DNA of 64,000 nt from assembly GCA_918807975.1 (NCBI GenBank), contig OU964922.1:2914001-2978000 (forward strand), in the 5' to 3' direction. Source of the DNA: Aplidium turbinatum (Eukaryota > Chordata > Ascidiacea > Aplousobranchia > Polyclinidae). The notes under the pieces were generated by a model. It searched no databases. It was not told where the DNA came from and saw only the letters and a list, made by a program, of their open reading frames with translations. This document shows positions 46,001 through 58,000 of the stretch, piece by piece (positions within the stretch are counted from its first letter, which is position 1; each line of letters starts with the position of its first letter). Position numbers and translations under genes: made by a program.

Positions 46001-49000
46001 TCGATCAACAATAATCTTTGCATCTACTACCAACTGCCACCACTACAACAACGATCTCTCACAATCAACTCATAATAATCATCAAATCATAATAATCATT
46101 ACACAAATTACACCACTATTTATCGAAGATTTGTTCGGTCTAGTAACTTCGAGAAGGTTACGTAATATTACATCATAGGACTCATGGTTCTGCCAAGTTT
46201 CCTTAAATCATAAACAAGCCGAAGTTTCTAGATTGTCACGTAGTAAAACGATTCCAGAAAATAATGATTTCGCAATCAGAGATCCATTGGTAAACATCTT
46301 TGTGACATCATGACAGACGATATTTGGTGATTGAGAAAACAACAGAATGTTCGAGGTTTCGCATCTTACAGAATTATCTAGTAGAATTACGTTACAACGA
46401 TATTACAATCAAAGGTTGCTACTGGGCATTGACCGATAATAACACGTCGCTCAAGAATTCCATAATTAAAACAGCGCGTGCGATCAAGATACAAAGCAAC
46501 CCATTGCGAGGCATTGCACATTGATTGTGACAGCATGATTCGAAATAAAATCAGCGGCCGACTCAAAACGCCACAACAATCGTTACGGTCTGAGTGAAAC
46601 CAAAATTAAGCAGTAAAAACAATTAAATAGCATAACATCAATAGATAGTAAAACTAAAAACAAATTGATTTTTATAAAATCTTAGTCAAATTGAAAGCAA
46701 ATTAATCTACTAATTCGATATATTGAACCTGACAACAAATTCAAACAAAATTCAATTCAAACAAAAATTGAGTTGGTTGTGTCCAGGACATAAAAACTAA
46801 TCAAAAGTTTTCAGAAACAACCTCAACAACCTCACCTTCAACATAAAACGTTTCTTATTCAAAGAAAAAACTTCACCAACTGACAAAATGTTTCATAATC
46901 ACTTGCAAAACTGAAAACTTTTGTTTCTAAATAAAATTGTTGCATAAATCTATAACCAAGTTTCTAAAATAATGTTTTTTAAGACAAGAGTAACAAAATC
47001 CCGACAGATGTGCGGAGCATTTTGTGTAATTATATTTTACTATAATATTTGCGTTTAATATAACAGCAAATAATTCAGTAACACAATCATATTCTTGTGT
47101 TTATGAATTTACTGTAAATCGTTTCTGCAAGTTTTCTTTGAGGCAATCATTGTTGCTCAGATTCTTTTTAAAGAATTTGGAAAGCATAAAAACTATTTTG
47201 GATAACGCTACATTCAAATCTTGCAATAATGTGAAATATTCCTCGGTAGTTTTCATTGCCTCGATTTCTTCAACTTTTATCAATAGCATAAACTACTGAG
47301 TTCTTTACACATTGAATGATAACATTGTAGGCTACCACGTAATGTTTTTAAGAACAAGATGTTGATATCGTTTCTGGAGTTTATAGGCAGTTGTGAATAC
47401 GTCCACTTTATCATCAGTCATAATTTTCAAAACAAAAAGGCAAAAATCGAATGGAATTTGAAGCAAAAGTTTGTATTTTTCACAATGACTTATGTTTGCA
47501 TTTGAAGGAACCACGTCTACAATTCCAACCACTATCATCACTTCAATTGCCAAAATCGATTCTACCGTTGTTCGTGAGTATTGGATGAGTATTTGTTTTA
47601 ACCCTTTGTCCTGTGGGGGTGGGGTCGGGTGGGACTTGGCGCTTTTCAAAGCAATATCACTAAAGAACTACGCAATCCACACCTTTGAAATTTTTTGACT
47701 TTTCCTAAAAATCATTCAAGAATGTATTCCGATTTAAATGACGTTGCTATTGTCTATAATTTTAGAGATATGGCATGATTTTCATAACATACTCTGATAT
47801 TTTAGCTAGCTACTAGCTAGCCCTTTTGTTTTCAAATTATACGGATTAATAGGATTACTGAGCGCCGACGTGCGTGGTCTGCGACGCAGATATCTCATGA
47901 GTTGGCTTTGTTGTAAAGCACTCAACCGAAATGATTCCGCCTTTTGTTTGCAAACTCGAGTTTTGAGTTGCTTTGACTGATCTTTTAATTACATCTGAGT
48001 TTCTTTGAAATTATCAGAGCATAGGATTGGCCATGCTGAAAAAGATGTCATTTTACATTGTTTTCTATGGCTAATGCATTTTGTTTCTAACTTATAGAAA
48101 GAAGCCTTAGGAAAATTTCTTGACAAAACTCAGTTCATCTCATAAAACAAACCGACTGATGCGGCAAATTTCTTGTTGGTTTTTGTTCTATATATAGCCA
48201 ACCCCTGCAACACTGCTTTATTATTCTATTACGGTTGAATGCCTTCCACGTGTATTCATTGAACTTGAGGTCACCTGACCAGCAGTTTGTCTCTTGTAAG
48301 TGAATGACTGTGCGAACGGCTTGGTGCTAATAAAAGTGTTATATGCACAGATATTACAGTTTCTTTTCGGAAAGCAACGAGAAGTGAGTTCTTGACCCGC
48401 AAATAAACTTCCGTATGTACCGGTACACTTATATTCACATAAATATTTATAGATGTTGTTAAATTTTTTATATAAACCAAAGATTGAAGAATACTTGATA
48501 TCGGCTATCTAAACTGCTTGGCTTTTGTGAAAAAAACATGCGCAGCTACGTTATTGTGCTTAGACTAACATTTCACATATTGTATGAACATTGAATCTTT
48601 ACCTAAATGGTAATTTTGCAGGTGCTTGAGACATTACAAAATTATTTTTTGTCTACAAGGCTTCAAAAGTTTTGATATATCTCATCAGAAACACTATTAG
48701 GACCAACTCAATCATTTCAAACTTTTTGTTGGTCTTCAAAAGCTTATTTTCACCAATGCTTACTTCAAAACCGTATAAGCCTATACATTTTTCTCAATAA
48801 ATTTGGACGTGTATGTCATTTAGAGCAAAGTTTTTTGTTGTGTTGAAAGAATCTGAAATCAATGCCTCGTTGTTGTAACGTAATCTATCAGTCAGTCGCT
48901 TTTGTGCCTTTTTGTTTTCGAATGCATTTCCATGACAAAAGATTGGCTTTTGTAATAACACCATCAATGGTAAAGTTGCATTCTATGACGGCATCTCAAA

Positions 49001-52000
49001 CGCTATACCATACTCAGCAATTTTTCTAAAGCATTGTTACACAAAATGCATATCTGACAAAGTAAGGAAAATATGTTGAATTGAATTATTTTTTATACGG
49101 ATTGTTGTCCTTGTCTTATGCAACTAATTACAAAAAAAATAAAAACGATTTTTATGGTTTGGCATAAAATATGTATATTGAGGTTCACCTTGGTTTGCAT
49201 AATGAAAAATGAAAATCATAACAAACAACTGCTCGAAGTGATTTTCACAGCTATTTGATACTTCGCGATGATATCAATTATAGTTTTTATGCGCTTTTAC
49301 TTTGAATTTTTCACAAGCAAGACTTTACACAAAACAACTTCAGTGTATAAGCTATTTGCCCGTGAGTCGATTGACCAGAGTAGCCTAAGTGGACCAGAAA
49401 GCTGTGGCCAAAACTTGATTACTTTTTATCAAAATGTTTGCACATAGGGAACAGCAATCACTTCGTTTCCAATTAGCAAATAACTTTTTTTCATTGATTC
49501 AACGTCTGCAGACGTCTGAACTAATATACAACAAAATTGTTTTTCTGGGTCTTTGGTTCGGAAAAACATCATTATGACGTATTGTGACGTGATCTATCAG
49601 CCAGCAGTCGTTTATGCGCCTTTTTGGGTGTGTATCAATATTACGGAAGAAGGCTTTTGCAGTAACTCCGTCAACCGCAAACTGCATCTAAAATGATATT
49701 TCAAAATTTGAAGAGAAAGAAATCTTCTAATGCGTAAGGAATAGCTTGACAGAAAATGCGTGTCCAATAATATAGAAAAAATGTAGAAAGCGATATCTTG
49801 CAAATCTAGTTAACAACATGAAAAAAAACATTTCAATCATTTAGACACAAAAGTGCATTTTTAAAATATCAATAACCTTCAATTTTGCCCAAGGAAAAGG
49901 TCAAAACTTTAGAGATTTTTTGTTTTTGTACGACAATAGCACTCAGCCTGAAAAAGCTTTTTTTAGCAAGATTTGATATCTTGCTAAATGTATCCATTTT
50001 TCGTATCGTTATGCCACGACTTTGAGTTTGTCACGCAGTAGATAAGGGCGGCTTGGTTGCTGTCATTGTTTTGATGGCACCTGAAATAATTGTTGAAACA
50101 ATCCTTGAAATGTAGGACAATCGACTTGAAATAGAATTCTCAGACAAAAAATCACTAATATCTCATTCAATTTGTCTTTCAAAGTAGGTCAAACATTTAA
50201 TCATCCTAAAAGACAAATAATGAAATTTTTTAACTTATTTGATTTAAAAACAAAAACTAGTTTATTTTCAATTAATTTTGGTCTACAATTCTGTATGTCA
50301 AAGGTTTCTTACTGTGAATTTTGCTATAATTTGTTCTTTCATGACAATAGGCTGCTAATTAACCTAACAAACGTACAATGGTTTTTGAAGCTTCGGTTCT
50401 TCTCAGTTTAGCTGAAATTTTAATTGATTGGGAAACAAGTCGTAAGAGTACTGTAATCGCTTTCCAGCTGTGATTTCCATACATAAAAAGATGTAATCCA
50501 TTTACTATAAAACCTACCCAAATTTGTAAGAAGCAAAAAATTGAAACAGCAAGCTGTTCAATCTTTTTGGCTAATTTATTTTGAAACAAGCAAATAAAGT
50601 GCATTTGCTCGGCATGCTCTGATAAAACGTGTACGTAGATACCAGAGTTGAGAGTAACTACGTTTCGTTGTTATAACCTATAGTATTAGGAATTTTTTGC
50701 TTCGTTCTGCAAAATGAATGTCATACGTATTTCAGAAATATGTTGCTTAGATATATTTTAATGCATTGATCAATTGAGTATATATATTTTAATCGATTGA
50801 GAATATATAAACCGATAGAAAGTTTGTATTTCAATGTAAGTCTATAGAAAGTTGTTTCACAATAATGTAACCTTACTGTAGTTATTAGAAAAAATGTTAT
50901 AAGATATATTTACAGCTAAACTAGCCTCTCATCCTTCTCTGAGGCATTTTTTCAAAGAATATTGTAAGCTTCAATTTAGTCAGGACATGTTATCATTCTA
51001 AGGATTTTCAGGTAGAATTTAGAAAAAGAAAAAATCGGTCGCAGCCTAAAAAATGCAGCCTATTAGTAAATTTGTTTTTAATTATTTGTTGTTTAGAACA
51101 ATACCATAAGTAGGCTACATGAATAATTTCATTGTTGCTTTTTGTCAGATCTATATAGTATTGTCATCTACCCGCAACCCTATTTTAGCACGAAATTAAA
51201 TTGTTATTGTTATGGCAACGCACTATTACAATATTGACGAAGCCTTGAATCAAATTTTGGATGAGGACTTGGGAGATATCGGCAACTTGGAAAACGACAG
51301 TAGTGAAAACAACGAAGATGAAACCGCTGCTCATGATTCCACAGCAATTTTCCAAGATGATGAAGAAACTGCAAATGAAAATAGTGAACCAACTTCGACC
51401 AACAAAAAACCTATTTATGACATTGAATCAGCCCTTGACATGAACAACTACGATCCGCATTCGACGACACAGCACGAATCGTGTGTCGGAGTGCTTGAAA
51501 AGGGTTCTCGTAAAAATGGTCCACAAAAAGAAATCGTATGGTCAACTGTACCACCTAGGAATATGGTCGTCAGCTGTCACGATTTCTTTCTATCTCTTAC
51601 CAGGAAAAAGACTTGGAAAGGTTCAATGACGTAGTTTAATGGGTCAACCGAAAAGCAGTCAATTAAATGTCGAATAATTCTACTAGCGAAATGATAATCT
51701 GACTTCTTGAAGAACTTTAACGAACGGCTTCTCAAATAACTCTAATTTCTGCATCAACTACCAATCTACAACTCATAGCACAACTCTCATAACCAACTCA
51801 ATAATAATCATCATAATAATCACCATAATAATAATCTCAGAATAATCAGAAATACAAACTACACCACTATTTATAGTTGGCTGTTCAGTCCATTAACTTC
51901 GAGAAGGTTACATCATAAAGAACCATCGTTCGGTCACGTAGCATTTAAAAGGTAAACAACATAAGTCTCTAGAAGGTCACGTTCGCAAGAAGATTCTTAC

Positions 52001-55000
52001 ATAATAACGATTTCGCAATCGGACATTTACTGATAAACAACCTTATGACGTCATGACAAACGACGCTCAGAAATCATGAAAAACAACAGAACCTTCTAGA
52101 TTTGCATGCTTACAGATGATTCTAGAAATACGTTACATAATACAAATTTCTCAATCAGAGGTTACTTCAGGTCAATACCCGATAATAACACATCGCTCAA
52201 AATTCCATAATGAAAACAACACGCTCGTTGAAGATACAAAGCAAGCCATCGCGAAGCATTGCACCTTGATTGTGACATCAGCCAATATCTGCCGTTATTA
52301 CTGATACGCCAGGTGTTCGGGACAGTGCCAAGTCAGCTAACAACATCAAGACAGCGTGGGAGCTTTTCTTTAGTTTGTCTATGCTGAAAATGATTATCGA
52401 ACGTACCAATGAAAGAATTCAGGCAGTACGGAGAGCATTGCCTCCTTCTGTTTTACAGGACTGCAGGTACACTCATTTTCACAATACCGACGAAACTGAA
52501 ATGTTAAGTTTTATAGGCTTAGTCTATATGCGTGGCCTCCTGGGACTCAACCATCACGACACAAGAATTTTGTTTTCCTCGATTACAGGCCATCCGGTTT
52601 TTGGCGCTACAATGGGCCAAAAACGTTTTGATTTTCTGCATGCCTGCGTAACATTTGATGACGCAGCTAAAAGACGAGAAAAATGGATAAAAGACAGATT
52701 TGCTGCCCTTCGTGACTTTTTTGAAATTTTTAACGAAAACTGTGGTAAACATGTGATACCAGATGAATGGTTGTCAATAGACGAAACTTTATATCCAATG
52801 CGAAATCAAATTGGTTCCAAAATATACAATCCGAACAAGCCGGCTAAATACGGGTTGCTATTCAAATCAGTCAACGCGGTACGGTATAGTTTCACATTCG
52901 CTTTACTGCCATATTGTGGAAAACCAGAAGACGACTCAAGCGAATTTTATATATATGGAACAGAAAACGTCACAAAGCATTTGGTAACAAAACTTCAACA
53001 TCAAGTGGACCTGCAAGGAAGGAACATATCGTTTGATCGCCTCTACACAAGCATTCCACTAGCCCAATGGCTTCTATCACACAATGTTACTTGTGTTGGA
53101 ACACTCCAAGCTAATAGAAAAGGTATTCCATCACAAGTAAAACAAACCGCTGGACGTGCCATTTATTCGTATAAATGCTTTTGGGAGGCAGAAAAAAAGA
53201 AATTAGTTCTGCACTCATACGTCGTAAAAACAAAAAGCACGGGTTTACGAAATGTGTTGATGTTATCGACTCTTCAACCACTTGTAGGTACCGTCAAAGG
53301 TGACATCAAAAAAAACCCAGCAATATACAAACTTTATGATTTCACAAAAGGTGGAACTGATATTGTAGATCAACGAATGGCCAAATACTCCACAAAAACC
53401 AAATCGAAACGTTGGACAATCCCAGCATTCTCCTATGTACTTGATACATGCCGCGTAAATGCAAGCAGTTTGCTTTGCTTGAACACCCACAGCGATCCGA
53501 GAAAAGTTAATTCGTTCGACTGTGGATGGGATTTAGCCATGCAATTGATATTGCCTCAAGTGCAGCGCAGACCAACGATAGGTTTGCGCACTGTAATTGC
53601 AAGTAAAATGCGCATTGTTTTGGGGGAAACTGATCGTTCTGTGACTGCAACAACCTCGGCAACGGAGCGAAAACTTTTTCCAAACAAATCACAAACTCGC
53701 AGACGTTGCGGGTTTTGCTGTAGTGAAGCTTCTGGACCGGGCCAAAAGAGTCGAAAGGATAACGCAAACAAATCCAAAAATCAATGTGAAACTTGTGGCA
53801 AGGCTGTGTGTCCCGAACATGCTCTGCAACAGTGTCCAAACTGTCAAAACTAAAAACAAGCTACAAGTACAGTATATACAAACAATTTAGCAATTTCTTT
53901 TTTAGCTTTTGCTTTGAATGTGTCTTTGTTGAATACAAGAACAACTATATTTTGCATACTCTTATTGTACTGTCATGTAGAAGGTAACAACAAAATTTAT
54001 GAAGATAGCATCTACTGCAAAAGTTATTTAGGCTATATAATACGCAAATGAAAATGTTTACTAAAATATTTTATATTGGAAATACTTTATCATCGATGAA
54101 AGAAGAGCTGTATTCCTACAATAAAAAAAGGTTTTTATTGCCGCAATAATTTTATTATTCAAACAAAGATGAAAAGAAAGGTAATTTTCAAAATTAGGAA
54201 TAGCCTGCAAAAAGTTTTCACCATAATGTTGACAAAAACCTAAAACAAGAATGTTTTTCGATGGCACTGGCGTTTTTCAACACTACATGCAGTAGCCCAC
54301 ATTTCATTCAAAATTTCAAATAGCCATATAACGAAGCTATAAGATTATCAAAAACAAAGTATCAGTTACTTTGTTTTATTTCTCTATGGTTCTACAAAGT
54401 ATCAACTAGACAAAAGAAATTGCAACGCCTCAGGCAAATCAACAAGCAAACGATACTACGCAAGTAGCACGCAAAGAGCGTCATAATTATTGCGGAGGAT
54501 TAGTTCCAATACAAAAGATCGAGCCCGTCACACTTAATTAAAGGGGCAGTAAACCCCAAATCATACTTTTCGATTTTTTTGTTTGTAAGTGCTCTAGACA
54601 TGTATAATAAGTAGTTGTCGTTGAAATTTTCCCTTAATTTCATTGCGTTTCCTTTGTAGGGCCGTTTTAGTTAGCCCTTAGTTTCAGAGCGACGCGTGCT
54701 CACTGAACCGTGTGATAATCACGTGTGACGTCATGAGAGTACAAGACGATCTTATGTTCGCTCAAGATGCATTGTAAGCAAGTGTTCGTAGTGTCGTTTC
54801 CAACAAATACAATGAACTACATGTATTTATGTCGATTGTAAGCGGCTTAGTAGTTGATAAAATGAACACTGAAAGCAACTACCTTTCGGCAAGTACCATA
54901 TTCGTCGGCAGCAGTGGCCGAGTGGTTAGCGCGTTGGGCTCGCAGTCGAGAGCTTGCGTGTTCGACTCCAGCCACTCACACTTGCTGTTGTTTCTCTGGG

Positions 55001-58000
55001 CAAGAAACTTTACGATAATTGTCTCTACCCAGTGATCGAATTCGAGTAATGGGTAGTACCAAATTTAAGTCATAAATAGAGTAGACAACCGGAAACAGAC
55101 ATTGCAGTCGGCTGCAGCGTGGGTCAGGTGTACGTCGGAAGGCGTACACCGATGCATAGCGCTCAAGCCCGCTTTCCCGCAATGCAGGATAAAGATAATA
55201 AAACAAACAAACAATATTAGTTTGTAAAGAACTAGGAAGATTCTCTCAGGACCTCTAGCATAGCTTACTGGACATGTACAAAATTCACTCTCTCTGTGCA
55301 CACGAAAAAGTTTTTCTCAAAGCAGACTTTGTATTGTGACTTTATTTCAAATCAGGATACTTAAACCCAATGTATTCATTTTTGTCACGTGGAAACTTCG
55401 ATCTAATGGCCGAAACGACGCATGACATCAGAGGCACACGGATTGATCTACCAAGACAACCCCAAATCCACCGAACAAACTGTCTGTGGGAAATGTGCTT
55501 ATAGCATCTGTAAAAACAACTTTTGGTTATACTTACTCTTGTATCTCCAAAATCCTAATAAAATAAAAAGCATCAATCAGCTACCAGAATTGCATAAAGT
55601 AGCAGTCACATTCATTGTGACAATATTCTAACTGTACCTTTCGCAACATGCCAGACAGGCAGACATCAAACACATGTTCAACTTCTGGCATGTGATCCCG
55701 CATATGCAATGATTTGTGGATGGCAGTCAGTAACGAGCAGTTTCACCCGCACATCAAAGCAACATCTCTCAACGAAATCCATACATTTAACTAGCAGCCT
55801 TTTCCATCGCATTGCTGCCATTTACATTTCTCTGCAACAACATTCAACATATCAATTTTGCACAATCTGTTTTTATCTAGGCTACTCTTACCCGGAAACG
55901 CTATGGCCGCGAGTGCTGTATGTGCCGATTCGATGGGAGACGGCCATGGCCGCAAATTTTTTTTGACTTGGCAATGGGAAGCATGTACATTGTACAGCCA
56001 AATTCAACTTGTATTGTTGCAGTGAATTTCCTATAGGACCTAGGTTCTGCTATCTTTCAAAAATAGCTTAGCATCAATAAATCATCATTACGTTGCTGGT
56101 TTCTGGGCGAAGTTGGCCTGTTTACGAGCATTTTTGAGAAAAGTACACATATAGCAAATCAGTCGCTTTTTTATATTGATTCAACGTCTTCAGACGTTGA
56201 ATCAATGTAAAAAGCGACTGATTTGTTATCTGGGTATGTTCACACTGAAACGACCATTTATTAGGTTTAAATGAACTAAGAAACGAAGTTCATCTGCAAA
56301 ACACAAGCCATTAATATAAAACGAACAAATTAAGTCAGTCTCACACGATCAGAACTTAAAGTAACAAAAGTCCCTTTAACTGAACACTGCAAGAAAAGCT
56401 CTTATGAAAATGGGCTTGCTGAGATTGAGTGAGGCGCGAGCAGAGAAAACAATCAATGGAACGCGCGCCGAGCAGAGAAACCATAACGTACAAACATACG
56501 TAAAATAAACGTAAATTTGTTATAAGACACACTGGCTTTTCAATGAGTCATGTAAAAGAAGCTGGATTTGCTAGCTAAAGTATAAAATGTACTGGCTGAA
56601 GTCCATACCTGAAGAAGTTGCAAATCCACTATTTTATTCAATCTTGTGTCCAATGATCGTGTATGTGCCGTGCTTCTCACAATGTCCAGGACAATCTACC
56701 CTTCCATCTCCCGCTAACATGAGGTCAATACCATCACCTTCCAATTGTTGAAGTACACTATTCTGCTCAATGACATATTAAAATGCTTATCAATGACATT
56801 ATTTTAAAGAAAAGATTGAGCACTTCTGTTTACAGTATGTGTATGTTTCCATACATCAGGAAGCATTCATAAAATATCTATAACAAATATAACATTGTTT
56901 ACAAACTTCTATTTGAATAAGTTTATACTGATGAAGCCACACTTGTGTGGCGAAAGCTCTGTATTTAAATAAACCGATTCTTCTGATTTGGTGTGATATT
57001 GTTTACTTTATTTAAAATGTTGTGTCACACCGTGCATCCCAGTGGATCATCAGTTGAATTATAGGAAAATTTGATGAAAAGTTTAGGAACGAAGCTTTGT
57101 TTTGGAATTTTACAAACTTACCCTGGCTTTTCATTACGTTCATTGGTAGACACCTCCGAAAATGTATTTATTGAGAAATTTGGATAGTGCATTTCATTAT
57201 CTTCAAAAGATATGTCTTGCAAAGCCATTCTTGCTTTTTTGGGAGTGGAAGTAAGGTAATCTGGTGGAATTCGTTTTCTTTCTTGCAAGTTGCAGGTCAC
57301 ACCTACAGGTTGTGTTAATACCAGGGCATTAGCCTTAGTTGCTGCAATAAACATATTCCAAATCAGGCAAAGCAACTTTTACAGTATTATTTGGCATCAC
57401 TTCTCTTTCCAAAGCTATTAAAATGTACACTACTGTTATTTCATAATATGTTATATTTTAGAGTCAAAGTTTCTTACCTTTTGCCGCACTCATTGGCTTC
57501 AAGGCAGCTTGGCATCCTTTTGATGAACAAGCACGGAAATCTAACACGTCATATTGTGTTACAGCATCACAAGTAACCATTTCTGTTTGGCATGACTTCG
57601 GCTTTTTTTAAATTTTTTCTCTCGATCTTTTCAGTGTACGAATTGGGGGTAGGAATTGTTCAGGGTACAAATTTGGGTGCATCCCTAGCCAGTAACTGAA
57701 AAAGAAAACAACAATGTATATATGAAGGAACATTTTTTGTTAATGCACTTGGTGAATTATACATGGGACTTTCTAAAGGTGCATGTAGCTGGGAATCACT
57801 ATACCATCAGGCAGCATACATATTGCAAACTTATGGAAAACAATTTCTCAAGGATGCTACTTCGCTACTTATGTACGGTACTTTATAACAAACATGTACG
57901 GTAGTAATATAATTGTTAGCTTAAAATTACCTCAAGAACTTTCCGCTTCCTAGCAGCCGGTCGCATGGATAAAGTGGAATTTTGTTGTGGAGTTGTCTCT

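Larger units (their letters stand above)
51212..53853 (+). mobile_element. piggyBac transposon, transposase gene (split by a solo LTR)
   Basis: The N-terminal part (from ATG 51212) is acidic: MATHYYNIDEALNQILDEDL and on, to 51574. After the LTR insertion the frame resumes at about 52285 (ISAVITDTPGVRD) and runs open to 53853. It has the three catalytic Asp blocks: WLSIDETLYP, ISFDRLYTSI and KGGTDIVDQRMAKY. The C-terminal zinc region (CGFCCS...CETCGK...CPEHALQQCPNC) is complete, so the catalytic half is intact over about 520 codons. The two halves are in different frames at the junction, which points to one small extra indel there. TTAA ends and terminal repeats were not resolved. Family: piggyBac, PGBD4-like. 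Confidence 0.9.

Noticed and set aside
45671-52277. The TGTCAC...GTGACA pair as DNA-transposon MITEs
   Set aside because: TG/CA ends, 5-bp duplications and lengths of 700-860 bp fit solo LTRs better; the MITE reading cannot be fully excluded.
53263-53839. Minus-strand frames within the piggyBac gene
   Set aside because: They are antisense readings of the intact transposase frame.
54908-54990. Functional Ser/Leu tRNA gene
   Set aside because: The segment continues into a shared SINE body and AT-rich tail, and no 3' acceptor stem is seen.
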